From Streptomyces cynarae (lineage in GTDB: Bacteria; Actinomycetota; Actinomycetes; Streptomycetales; Streptomycetaceae), in NCBI RefSeq assembly GCF_025642135.1, contig NZ_CP106793.1, positions 992,001-1,056,000 on the forward strand: 64,000 nt of DNA. The letters run 5' to 3'. The notes under the pieces were generated by a model. The model did no database searches, had not been told where the DNA came from, and saw only the letters and a list, made by a program, of their open reading frames with translations. Shown piece after piece: positions 16,909-25,171 of this stretch. Each line of letters starts with the position of its first letter. Within the stretch, counting starts at the first letter, position 1. Made by a program: the position numbers and the translations under genes.

Positions 16909-18654
16909 TCACCCGCTGACCGCCCCGTCACCCGCCCGCACCGGAACACACCACACCAGCCGTGTCCCGCCGCCCTGCGGGCGTTCCCCCACGCCGAGCG
17001 TGCCGCCGAGGGCGACGGCCCGTTCCTCCAGGTTCCGCAGGCCGCTGCGGACGGCACCGGCGGGCACGCCACAGCCGTCGTCGGCAACCGTGAGGGTCAG
17101 CTCGCCCCCGCCGAGCCGCAGATGGACGTCCACGGCCCGTGCCCCGGAGTGCCGGGCCACGTTGCTCAGGGCCTCCCCGAGCACGGCGGTCACATCGTCG
17201 GCGACGTCGCCCGGGACGTCGGTGTCCACCAGGCCCTCGATGCGCAGCGCGGGCGTGAAGCCCAGCGAGTCGGCCGACGCCGTCACCGCCTCCGACACCC
17301 GTCTGCGCAGCCCGGACTCCTCCTGCCTCCGGTCGCCGTGTGCGCGCAGCCCGAAGATGGTGGAACGGATGATCTTGATGGTCTCGTCGAGGTCGTCGAC
17401 GGTCCGCGAGAGCCGTTCGGCGGCCTCGGGGTGGTCGACGAAGCGCTGGGTGCTCTGGAGGGTCATGCCGGCCGCGAACAGCCGCTGGATCGCGAGGTCG
17501 TGCAGATCGCGGGCGATACGGTCGTGGTCCTTGAGCAGGGTGATCTGCTCGGCGTCCCGGCGCCGCTCGGCCAGCTCCAGCGCCAGCGCCGCCTGCCCCG
17601 CGAAGCCGAGCAGGGGGCCGGCATCGGTGTCCGTGAACGGGGTGCGCCCCGCGATGCGCCCGAGCACCAGGACGCCGATGGACTTGCCGCTCGCCACCAG
17701 CGGTACACCGACCACGGGGCCGAGCCCGGCCCACAGCGCCGATTCCGGGTCGATCCGGGGATCGCGCCGGATGTCGGGGCTGACCACCGGTTCGGCGGTG
17801 CTCAGCGCGGCCTCCACGAAACCGTCCTGCCGGGACATCACGAGGCCGCGGCGTCTGTCGGCCTCGAAACCGACCGCGAGCAGCGGGCGCAGCACGTCCT
17901 CCCCGGGGACCCGTTCGGCGATCATGCCGACCTCTGCGGAGGCGATCCGGCGCGCCTGCTCGACGATCAGCTCCAGCACGTCCGCACTCGGGGCACCCGA
18001 CAACAGGGCGCTCGTGACCTGGGAGCTGGCCCTCACCCAGCGCTCACGCAGTCGTGTCTCCTCGTAGAGCCGGGCGTTCTCGATGGCGACGCCGGCCGCC
18101 ACCGCCAGTGCGGAGAGCACGGCCTCGTCCTCGGCGTCGAACTCCTCGGCGCCGCGCTTCTCGGTGAGGTAGAGGTTGCCGAACACCTGGTCGCGGACCC
18201 TTATCGGCACGCCGAGGAACGAGTGCATCGGCGGGTGATGGGCCGGGAAGCCGTAGGAGGCCGGGTGGTCGGAGATCTCGGACAGGCGCAGCGGCTCCGG
18301 ATGGCGGATCAGCTCGCCGAGGATGCCGTGCCCACTGGGCAGCGCTCCGATCCTGGTCCGCGCGTCCTCGCTGACCCCCACGGTGAGGAACTGGGAGAGC
18401 GTGAGGTCGTCGCCGATGACGCCCAGCGCGCCGTACTCGGCGTCCACGAGCACCACGGCCGCCTCGACGATGCTGCGCAGCACCTGCGCCAGATCGAGTT
18501 CGCGTCCGACCGACAGGACGGCCTGAAGGAGGCGGTGCACCCGGTCCTGGGTGCCGCGTGCCGCGTCGATGCGGGCCTGCAGTTCGTCCAGCAGCTCGTC
18601 GAGCCGGAGCTGGGGCAGGTGCTGCTCGGACCGCCCGCGCGCTTCCCCGCTCAT
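16909..18654 (-). CDS. osdK: GAF-domain sensor histidine kinase of the DevS/DosS (OsdK) type
   Basis: A 581-residue cytoplasmic kinase with GAF-A (about 55-200), GAF-B (about 220-365), a HisKA_3 dimerisation helix with phospho-His385 (IARDLHDLAIQRLFAAG), and HATPase_c with N498 (LSNVARHSG) and D525 (VADDGCGVP). In GAF-A the segment GFPAHHPPMHSFLGVPIRV resembles the DosS region thought to carry the proximal haem histidine, so His140 is a candidate haem ligand (inference). The ATG at 18654 follows GGAGG; the frame is open to 18756. It is convergent with, and surely the partner of, the adjacent response regulator. Confidence 0.92.
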   Translation of the reverse strand: MSGEARGRSEQHLPQLRLDELLDELQARIDAARGTQDRVHRLLQAVLSVGRELDLAQVLRSIVEAAVVLVDAEYGALGVIGDDLTLSQFLTVGVSEDARTRIGALPSGHGILGELIRHPEPLRLSEISDHPASYGFPAHHPPMHSFLGVPIRVRDQVFGNLYLTEKRGAEEFDAEDEAVLSALAVAAGVAIENARLYEETRLRERWVRASSQVTSALLSGAPSADVLELIVEQARRIASAEVGMIAERVPGEDVLRPLLAVGFEADRRRGLVMSRQDGFVEAALSTAEPVVSPDIRRDPRIDPESALWAGLGPVVGVPLVASGKSIGVLVLGRIAGRTPFTDTDAGPLLGFAGQAALALELAERRRDAEQITLLKDHDRIARDLHDLAIQRLFAAGMTLQSTQRFVDHPEAAERLSRTVDDLDETIKIIRSTIFGLRAHGDRRQEESGLRRRVSEAVTASADSLGFTPALRIEGLVDTDVPGDVADDVTAVLGEALSNVARHSGARAVDVHLRLGGGELTLTVADDGCGVPAGAVRSGLRNLEERAVALGGTLGVGERPQGGGTRLVWCVPVRAGDGAVSG

Positions 18655-18862
18655 CGATTCCTCCGACCGGATCACGCAGACAGGGTGCGGGTCAACGGCG
18701 ACTCTCCCGCCCTCACGATACTGACTTTCCGCCCGGACGGCGGCTCTTGCGCTCACTCGGAGTGACTCGTCGGCGGTGTGCGCGGGGCGCGGCCGTCGCG
18801 TCGGCCGTAGGGGCGCGTGGTGTGGCGGCCCGTGTGCGGTTGGTGCCTACTGACTTCAGCAG

Positions 18863-20053
18863 GTGACCGGCAGTCGGCGCGCGGGAGGTGTGGTGGCGGA
18901 CGCGGGCGGGACGGGGCCGGGGCGGCGCGGGGTGAGTGGGGTGCGGGGCAGCCGGCCGTCCCCGTCCGTACGCCTCCCTCCGCGCGCCCGGGCCGCCGAA
19001 CGGGTGCCCGCGGCCGAGCGTGTCGTCCCCTGGTTGCGCGTCGCCGCCGCCTACGCCTGGCGCCTGGTCCTCGTCGGGCTCGTCGTCTACGGCATCTTCA
19101 CCATTCTGGGCCGCTTCCAGCTCATCGCCGTCTCGTGGTTCCTCGCACTGGTGATCACCTCGGTGCTGCGCCCCCTGGCCGACCTGCTCGGCCGCTGGTT
19201 GCCTCGGCCCCTGACCGTCGCGGTCTCCCTCGTCGGGAGCCTGCTGCTCCTGCTCGCCCTGTTCGCCCTCGTGGGTGAGGCGGTGGCGGGCGAGTGGGGA
19301 AGACTGACCGGGGAGTTCCGCGGAGGGATCAACAGGATCGAACGATGGCTCGAGGGCCCGCCGTTCCGGCTCAGTCACAAGAGTCTCTCGCATCTCCAGG
19401 ACCAGATCGGCTCGTATCTCTCGTCCCACCGGGCGGCCGTGTTCAGCAGCGCACTCAGCGGCCTGAGCCGGGTCGTCGAGCTGGTCACCGGGCTCGCCCT
19501 CGCGCTGTTCTTCGCCGTCTTCTTCATCCACTCGGGCGAACGCCTGTGGTCCTGGATACGCGACCAGCTCCTCCCCCGGGGTGCCCGACCGGCGTGGGAC
19601 CGGGCGGGGCACGCGGCCTGGCGGACCTTCGCCGGGTACACGCGGGGCATCATCATCGTGGCCGGCACCAACGCCATCCTCGTCGGCATCGTCCTGCTGT
19701 TGCTTCGGGTGCCGCTCGCGCTGCCGCTCACCCTGCTGGAGTTCTTCGCCACGTTCGTGCCGCTGGTCGGCTCGCCTGTCGCGCTCGCTGTGGCCACCGT
19801 GGTCGCCCTGGCCGGGCGCGGCCCGATCACGGCGGCGGCCGTGGTGCTGCTCATCGTCGTCATCGGAGAGATCGAGGGGCACGTCCTGCATCCCCTCGTG
19901 ATGAGCTGGGCCGTCCGCCTGCACCCTCTGGTCGTCGCCGTCTCCGTCCTCGCGGGCTCCATCGTCGCGGGCGTGGTCGGCGCCGTGGTGGCCGTGCCGT
20001 TCGTGTCCGTCGCCTGGGCGGTGCTGCAGGCGCTGCGCCCGGCGCCTCCTTGA
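18863..20053 (+). CDS. AI-2E family (PerM-like) membrane transporter
   Basis: A 396-residue polytopic membrane protein. A hydrophilic N terminus of about 50 residues precedes paired helices (AWRLVLVGLVVYGIFTILG; VSWFLALVITSVLRPL; VAVSLVGSLLLLLALFALVG), a soluble middle (160-210), and further helices to the C terminus with TNAILVGIVLLLLRVPLALP and the family-typical FVPLVGSPVALAVATVVAL and GHVLHPLVMSW. Substrate is unknown in actinobacteria. The start is uncertain: GTG at 18863, or GTG at 18890/18893 close behind GGGAGG. It is divergent from osdK. Confidence 0.88.
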   Translation: MTGSRRAGGVVADAGGTGPGRRGVSGVRGSRPSPSVRLPPRARAAERVPAAERVVPWLRVAAAYAWRLVLVGLVVYGIFTILGRFQLIAVSWFLALVITSVLRPLADLLGRWLPRPLTVAVSLVGSLLLLLALFALVGEAVAGEWGRLTGEFRGGINRIERWLEGPPFRLSHKSLSHLQDQIGSYLSSHRAAVFSSALSGLSRVVELVTGLALALFFAVFFIHSGERLWSWIRDQLLPRGARPAWDRAGHAAWRTFAGYTRGIIIVAGTNAILVGIVLLLLRVPLALPLTLLEFFATFVPLVGSPVALAVATVVALAGRGPITAAAVVLLIVVIGEIEGHVLHPLVMSWAVRLHPLVVAVSVLAGSIVAGVVGAVVAVPFVSVAWAVLQALRPAPP

Positions 20054-20133
20054 GGCGCGCGCCCCCGCGTGCTGTGCCACGCTGACTCGCGGAGGCAGCG
20101 GTGGGCACCCGAGCCGGACGCAGGGGAGGCGAT

Positions 20134-21711
20134 GTGGGCTCTGACCGGCGAGACATCCCGCGGCACGGGACGGAGCACACACCGTGGCTGCGGCGCAGGA
20201 CCTTCCTTCAAGCGTGCACGGGCGCCGGGCTCGCCGCGTCGGCCGCCGCCTGCGACCCGGCCCCTTCCGCACACGACCATCCGCCGGCGGCCGCTTCGTA
20301 CCGCCCCGAGGCGGAGCGGGACCGCGCCGGGACACGCGATTGGCGTATCCGCTCCCAAGGTCCCGCGACGGCCGTCGTCGGGTATGCGGACCGGGTGAGC
20401 GTGACCCCGGGCGAGGAGTGCGGCCTGTATGTGTCGACGACCGCGTCCTCCTTCCGTGTCTCGGCCTTCCGCGTGGGCTGGTACGGCGGGGCCGAGGCCC
20501 GGCTGGTCTGGTCCTCCGGGCGCATACCGGGCCGCGTCCAGGCGGAGCCGCACCTGACGTCCGGCACCCGCACCGTCCGCACCGACTGGAAGCGCACGCT
20601 CGCCTTCAGCACGGCGGGCTGGCCGGAGGGCGCGTATCTGCTGCGACTGGACGCGGAGGGCGGCCACCAGCGGTACGTCCCGCTGATCGTGCGCTCCACG
20701 CTGGGCGCGGGCCGGACGGTGCTGATGCACGCCCCGGCGACCTGGCAGGCGTACAACCGGTGGGGCGGTTACAGCCTCTACGAGGGTCCCTCCGGTGCGT
20801 ATGCCGCCCGGTCCCTAGCCGTCAGCTTCGACCGGCCCTACGACTCCAGTGGCGCGGAGAAGTTCCTGGTGTACGAGCGGGCGGCGGTGGTGCTGGCCGA
20901 ACGGCTCGGGATTCCCCTCGCCTACACCACCGGGACGGACGTGCACCGCGACCCGGCGGTGCTGCGGGGCGCGAGGGCCGTCATCTGCCTCGGTCACGAC
21001 GAGTACTGGACCCCGGAGCAGCGCCGGCACGTCACCCAGGCCCGCGACGCGGGCACCAACGTGGCCTTCCTCGGTGCCAACACCTGCTTCCGCCGGGTCC
21101 GGCTGGAGCAGGGCGAGGCGCGCCCCGACCGTACGGTGGTCTGCTACAAGTCCTCCTTCCGCGCCGACCCCTGCTACAGCACCCACCCCACGCTGGTGAC
21201 GACGGACTTCCGTCAGGCCCCGGGGGCCGACCCGGAGTCGTCGATGACGGGCGTGCTGTACGAGGGGTATCCGACGGACGCGCCGTACGTCGTGCACGCG
21301 GCTGACCACTGGCTGCACGAGGGGACGGGTGTACGCCCCGGGGACGGCTTCGGCCATCTGGTCGGTGTGGAGTACGACCGGGTCACCCCGGGCGCCCCCG
21401 TCCCGGAGCCCTTGGAGATCACGGCTCATTCGTCGCTGGTGTGCAACGGCCGGCGCAGCACCAGCGACTCGGCGTACTACACGGTGCCGAGCGGGGCGGG
21501 GGTCTTCGCCACCGGCACCATGCGCTGGGTGGAGGCCCTGATGGCAGGCACCCCGGACGGGGGCCACGACCACGGCATGGACGCCCGCACCCGCGCCTTC
21601 GTCACCCGGACGACGGAGAACCTGCTGCACGCCTTCGCGCTGGGCCCGGCCGCCCGCCATCGGCCCGCGCCGCGCCCGAACGTGAAGCAGGTGTACAAGG
21701 GATCGACGTGA
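20134..21711 (+). CDS. Secreted Tat lipoprotein with DMFase-beta-like (N,N-dimethylformamidase beta subunit-like) domain
   Basis: A 525-residue exported protein. The N terminus LRRRTFLQACTGAGLAASAAAC combines a twin-arginine-like motif with a lipobox ending in Cys. The mature part has an Ig-like strand region (GLYVSTTASSFRVSAFRVGWYGGAEARL) and a domain with NRWGGYSLY, FLVYERAAVVLAE, CLGHDEYWTPEQRRHV and FLGANTCFRRV, as in the C-terminal domain of dimethylformamidase-type proteins. Substrate is unknown. GTG at 20134 follows GGGGAGG at five bases; a GTG at 20101 is also in frame. It probably stands alone. Confidence 0.82.
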   Translation: MGSDRRDIPRHGTEHTPWLRRRTFLQACTGAGLAASAAACDPAPSAHDHPPAAASYRPEAERDRAGTRDWRIRSQGPATAVVGYADRVSVTPGEECGLYVSTTASSFRVSAFRVGWYGGAEARLVWSSGRIPGRVQAEPHLTSGTRTVRTDWKRTLAFSTAGWPEGAYLLRLDAEGGHQRYVPLIVRSTLGAGRTVLMHAPATWQAYNRWGGYSLYEGPSGAYAARSLAVSFDRPYDSSGAEKFLVYERAAVVLAERLGIPLAYTTGTDVHRDPAVLRGARAVICLGHDEYWTPEQRRHVTQARDAGTNVAFLGANTCFRRVRLEQGEARPDRTVVCYKSSFRADPCYSTHPTLVTTDFRQAPGADPESSMTGVLYEGYPTDAPYVVHAADHWLHEGTGVRPGDGFGHLVGVEYDRVTPGAPVPEPLEITAHSSLVCNGRRSTSDSAYYTVPSGAGVFATGTMRWVEALMAGTPDGGHDHGMDARTRAFVTRTTENLLHAFALGPAARHRPAPRPNVKQVYKGST

Positions 21712-21766
21712 AAGGAATTCCGGGTTTCCCGCCGGCCGGTCCTCATTTCAAGGATAGAGTCGCCCC

Positions 21767-22251
21767 ATGGTCAAAAGCGAATCTCCTTCCCGCGTCTCCC
21801 TCAAGCGCGTTACTCCCGAGGTGTCGGGTGCCATGGGCGCGCTGCACCAGGCCGCAGTTTCCGCGGCGCTCGACGCCAAGGTTGACCGGAGATCCTGGAA
21901 CTGATCCGCATTCGGGCCTCGCAGATCAACGGCTGTGCGTTCTGCCTCGACATGCACACCAAGGACGCCCGCGCCCAGGGTGAGAGCGAGCAGCGGATCT
22001 ACGCGCTGAACGCCTGGCGGGAGACGCCGTTCTTCACCGAACGGGAGCGTGCCGCACTGGCGTTGACCGAGGCGGTGACCCTGGTGCACGACGGGCACGT
22101 CCCGGACGGGGTCCATGCCGAGGCGGCGGATGTCTTCGACGAGGCGCAGACCGCGGCGCTGATCTGGGCGGCCACCGTCATCAATGCGTACAACCGGATC
22201 GCGATTTCGACCCGCATGGCCCCGGGGGCCTATCAGCCCACCCGGAAGTGA
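21767..22251 (+). pseudogene. AhpD-like carboxymuconolactone decarboxylase family protein, frameshifted
   Basis: Two overlapping frames together give a 161-residue protein. The first (from ATG 21767) ends at a TGA at 21902 after LDAKVDRR. The second carries EILELIRIRASQINGCAFC and DMHTKDARAQGE to 22251. Restoring one G in the CCGG of the segment around 21885-21891 (to CCGGG) joins them exactly. The core has the redox CxxC (CAFC) and the following His of AhpD-like proteins, which reduce peroxiredoxins or act on lactones. One missing base in a G run may be a sequence error. It is convergent with pabC across a strong hairpin. Confidence 0.85.
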
Positions 22252-22274
22252 ATTCCTCCGAAAACGACTTGTGC

Positions 22275-22306
22275 GGCGCCGGGGCCCGAAATCGGGTCCC
22301 GGTGCC
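22275..22306. terminator. Bidirectional hairpin terminator between convergent genes
   Basis: GGCGCCGGGGCCC and GGGTCCCGGTGCC pair over about 13 bp (with G-T wobbles in RNA) around the loop GAAATC. It sits in the 67-bp gap between the AhpD-like gene and the pabC-like gene, which converge. There is no T tract, as is common in Streptomyces. Confidence 0.75.
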
Positions 22307-22318
22307 TCTTGATGGAAT

Positions 22319-23116
22319 TCAGTGGCTTTCCGGCAACGGCTCCATGACGTCGTCGAGCCAGCCCCGCCATTCCGGCGCGCGTGCGGCGGCCCCCGCCGTC
22401 ATGGACCGTTCCGTCCACTCCGTCACGGGCCGGATGCCGTGCAGGGCGTTCACCAGCCACACCTCGCGGCCGTCGAGTTCCTCGACGGCGCGCTCGCGGT
22501 GAGCCACGCGGACGCCGGTCCGGGCGGCGCGTTCCTGGACGAGGGCGGCGGTCACCCCGGCAAGGACGGGCAGGTGCGGTGAGGGCAGGCACAAGGTGTC
22601 CTCCTCCCACCACACCACGCTGGAGTGGGCGGCCTCCAGCACCACCCCGGACGGGGTGATCAGCACGGCCTCCTCGGCGCCGTGCAGCGAGGCCCGGTTG
22701 CGGATCCTGGCCAGCCGGTCCAGGTCCGGGCCCTTGCGGCGAGGCACGGTCCGCGGGTCGGGCTGACCCACCGCCCACACCCGCACATCCGGCGCGAGCG
22801 GCGGGGCCTGACGCAACCGCAGCCTCAACCGAGGCGGCTGAGCGGCGAGTTCCACCCGCGGGAACCACTCCCCCGTGCGCGGCAGCGCGGCGGTCATGTC
22901 CTGCCAGAACTCCACGAGCCGGCGCAGCGGCGGCCCGTCGCAGCCGGCGCAGGCGCGCAGGAAACGCTCGCGGTGGCGCTCGAAGCCCCGGACACGTCCG
23001 TCGCGCAGCAGCCAGGAGTCGGCGACGAGCAGCCGCTCGCCCGTGTCGGGTCCGGCGGACAGCCCGTCGGCGGGTGTCCACGTGAGCAGGCCCTCGGCGA
23101 TGGCCGGTCGGATCAT
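22319..23116 (-). CDS. pabC: Class IV aminotransferase fold, 4-amino-4-deoxychorismate lyase-like
   Basis: Predicted to release pyruvate from aminodeoxychorismate, giving 4-aminobenzoate. The protein has 265 residues. A fold-type IV PLP enzyme pattern is visible: GERLLVADSWLLRDGRVRGFERH near the start, the catalytic-lysine region GPDLDRLARIRNRASLHGAEEAVL (the exact lysine, in RRKGPDL, is tentative), and EAAHSSVVWWEE. The ATG at 23116 is preceded by GAAAGGAACC. It lies 13 bp after a monooxygenase fragment in an operon with a fused ADC synthase and an aryl-CoA ligase, which supports the PABA assignment. Confidence 0.82.
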   Translation of the reverse strand: MIRPAIAEGLLTWTPADGLSAGPDTGERLLVADSWLLRDGRVRGFERHRERFLRACAGCDGPPLRRLVEFWQDMTAALPRTGEWFPRVELAAQPPRLRLRLRQAPPLAPDVRVWAVGQPDPRTVPRRKGPDLDRLARIRNRASLHGAEEAVLITPSGVVLEAAHSSVVWWEEDTLCLPSPHLPVLAGVTAALVQERAARTGVRVAHRERAVEELDGREVWLVNALHGIRPVTEWTERSMTAGAAARAPEWRGWLDDVMEPLPESH

Positions 23117-23129
23117 GGAGGTTCCTTTC

Positions 23130-23642
23130 TCAGTACCTGCGGCCGGCGCTCGCCGGCGAGCCGTTGCGGGGCCCGTACGGGGCGTGCTCCAGCCAGGCGC
23201 CGCACCACGGCAGGACGGGGGCGAGCGCGGCGGCGGCACGCTGTCCGACCCGGACGATCCGGCGCCCGGGCCGCAGACGGGCCAGAGCCGTGCCCGCGGC
23301 GGCGCTGTGGAACAGGGCCGCCGTCCGCCGCGCGGCGGCGTACTCCGCGACCGCCGCCACAGTTCCGGCGGCGACGGCCTCGGCGGCCGCCGCCGCGTCC
23401 GCGATGCCGCTGTTCATGCCGCGGGCGCCGAACGGCGGGAAGAGGTGCGCCGCCTCACCGGCGAGCAGCACCCGGTACTGCGAGTCGGTGAAGTCCGCCG
23501 CGACCTTGCGCAGGAAGCGGTACGTCGACACCCACAGGACGCGGTCCTCGTACGGCCGGTCCAGGGTGACGAAGACCGCTCCATGGCGGTTCGCCGCCCG
23601 CCGGAACACCGGGCCCAGGTGAAAGGCGCGTGCGTCTGCCAT
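23130..23642 (-). CDS. C-terminal fragment of an FAD-dependent aromatic monooxygenase
   Basis: Only 170 residues, about one third of the usual length. It keeps the second FAD-binding motif, LLAGEAAHLFPPFGARGMN, and the C-terminal helices with WLEHAPYGPR, but the N-terminal GxGxxG Rossmann part and DG motif are missing. The start is fixed by the upstream ligase stop two bases away. Without the dinucleotide fold it should not bind FAD normally. It may be a decayed remnant after a deletion that fused the operon, or a partner subunit. The full-length relatives hydroxylate aromatic rings. Confidence 0.72.
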   Translation of the reverse strand: MADARAFHLGPVFRRAANRHGAVFVTLDRPYEDRVLWVSTYRFLRKVAADFTDSQYRVLLAGEAAHLFPPFGARGMNSGIADAAAAAEAVAAGTVAAVAEYAAARRTAALFHSAAAGTALARLRPGRRIVRVGQRAAAALAPVLPWCGAWLEHAPYGPRNGSPASAGRRY

Positions 23643-23644
23643 GG

Positions 23645-25171
23645 TCACCACGCTCCCCGGCGGACCTGGTGACGGCGGAGCTTGCCGGTGGGGGTGCGGG
23701 GCAGCGACGGTACGAAGCTGACGCCGCGGGGCACCTTGAAGGCGGCGAGGTTCTCGCGGGCCAGGCAGATGAGGTCGGCCTCCAGGCCGACGGGTATCGG
23801 GGTGACGGGGACGACGAAGGCGCGCAGCCGGCCCGCGCCCCGGTGGTCGGTGACGGCGGCGACCGCGACCTCCTTCACCGCCGGGTGCGTGCGCAGCAGT
23901 GCCTCCACCTCCAAGGGGGAGACGGTGATGCCGCCGACCATCTCCATGTCGTCCGCGCGGCCGAGATGCGTGAAGGTGCCGTCGGGGTTGCGGCGCGCCC
24001 GGTCCCTGGTGGCCAGCCAGCCGCCGACGAGGGTGCGGGCGGTCTCCTCGGGCCGGCCCAGGTAGCCGGGCGTGACCGTCGGCCCGCGCACCCACAGTTC
24101 ACCCTCCTCGCCGTCGGGCAGTGGGCGTCCGGCGTGGTCGCGCACCTCCACCTCGAAGCCCGGCACGGGCCGGCCGACGGTGCGGGGGTGGTCGTGGTCG
24201 AAGCTGTTGGCGCAGAAGGCGTGTCCGGCCTCGGTGGACGCGATCTGCTCCAGGACGGGGGCGCCGAGCAGATCGGTGATGCGCCGGCCGAGACCGGCGG
24301 GCAGGCCCTCCCCGGCCGACACTGCGGCCCGGACGGAGGCGAAGCACGCCTCGTGCCCGTCCGCCCGCTCCGCGACCAGAGCCGCGTACTGGGAGGGCAC
24401 CGAGTAGAGCAGGGTCACCCGGTGGCGTACGACGAGCTCGTCCACGACGGCGGGGTTCGGATGGCGGTCCACCAGGACCGCCGAGGAGCCGGAGAACAGC
24501 GGGAAGACGAAGGCGTTGCCGAAGCCGTAGGCGAAGAACAGCTTCGACACCGAGAGGGTGACGTCGTCGGGGGTGATCCGCAGCAGCCGGCGGCCGATGA
24601 GGTCGTGGTACGCCTTGGGGTCGCCGTGGCCGTGGACAACTCCCTTGGGGCGGCCGGTGGTTCCGGAGGTGTACTGGATGTAGAGCGGGGTGTGCCGGTC
24701 GGCCTGGTGGGCGGCGGTCGTGGGCGGTGCGGTCCGGGTGAGCGCGACGAGTTGGTCGGCGCCGAGCCGGACGCGGCGCGGGAACCGGTCGTCGAGGCCC
24801 GGCCCGGTCACGCACAGCACGGCATCGGTGTCCTCCGCCATGAACTTCAGTTCGGGCGGGGTGAGTTCCGGGTTGACCAGGACCGCGACGGCACCGAGTC
24901 GCGCGGTGCCGAGGAACGCCGTCACCCAGGCGACGGAGTCGGGCAGCGCGAGCAGCACCCGGTCGCCGGGGCCGACCCCGCGGTCCGCGAGAACGGTGGC
25001 CGCGCGGGCCGCGAGGTCGTGCACCTGGCCGTGGGTCCAGGTGCGGTGACCCTGGTGGAAGGCGGGCCGGTCGGTCCACGCGCGCCGCTCGGCGAGCGCG
25101 GCGAGCTGGGCCGCGAGGTTGCCGGGCGCCTCGGCGTCGGCGGGAATCAGCGTGGCCTGGGGTGTCGTCAT
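23645..25171 (-). CDS. Benzoate-CoA ligase family (aryl-CoA ligase) protein
   Basis: A 508-residue adenylate-forming enzyme. Motifs in order: YIQYTSGTTGRPKGVVHGHG (A3 P-loop, about residue 165), LSVSKLFFAYGFGNAFVFP (typical of the benzoate-CoA ligase branch), STEAGHAFCANS, GELWVRGPTVTPGYLG, GRADDMEMVGGITVSPLEVE and the C-terminal lysine in PRTPTGKLRR. It presumably activates 4-aminobenzoate or a close aryl acid as the CoA thioester; substrate is inferred from the PABA genes around it. Its ATG overlaps the ADC synthase stop (ATGA) and GAGGAGGAG precedes it. Confidence 0.9.
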   Translation of the reverse strand: MTTPQATLIPADAEAPGNLAAQLAALAERRAWTDRPAFHQGHRTWTHGQVHDLAARAATVLADRGVGPGDRVLLALPDSVAWVTAFLGTARLGAVAVLVNPELTPPELKFMAEDTDAVLCVTGPGLDDRFPRRVRLGADQLVALTRTAPPTTAAHQADRHTPLYIQYTSGTTGRPKGVVHGHGDPKAYHDLIGRRLLRITPDDVTLSVSKLFFAYGFGNAFVFPLFSGSSAVLVDRHPNPAVVDELVVRHRVTLLYSVPSQYAALVAERADGHEACFASVRAAVSAGEGLPAGLGRRITDLLGAPVLEQIASTEAGHAFCANSFDHDHPRTVGRPVPGFEVEVRDHAGRPLPDGEEGELWVRGPTVTPGYLGRPEETARTLVGGWLATRDRARRNPDGTFTHLGRADDMEMVGGITVSPLEVEALLRTHPAVKEVAVAAVTDHRGAGRLRAFVVPVTPIPVGLEADLICLARENLAAFKVPRGVSFVPSLPRTPTGKLRRHQVRRGAW

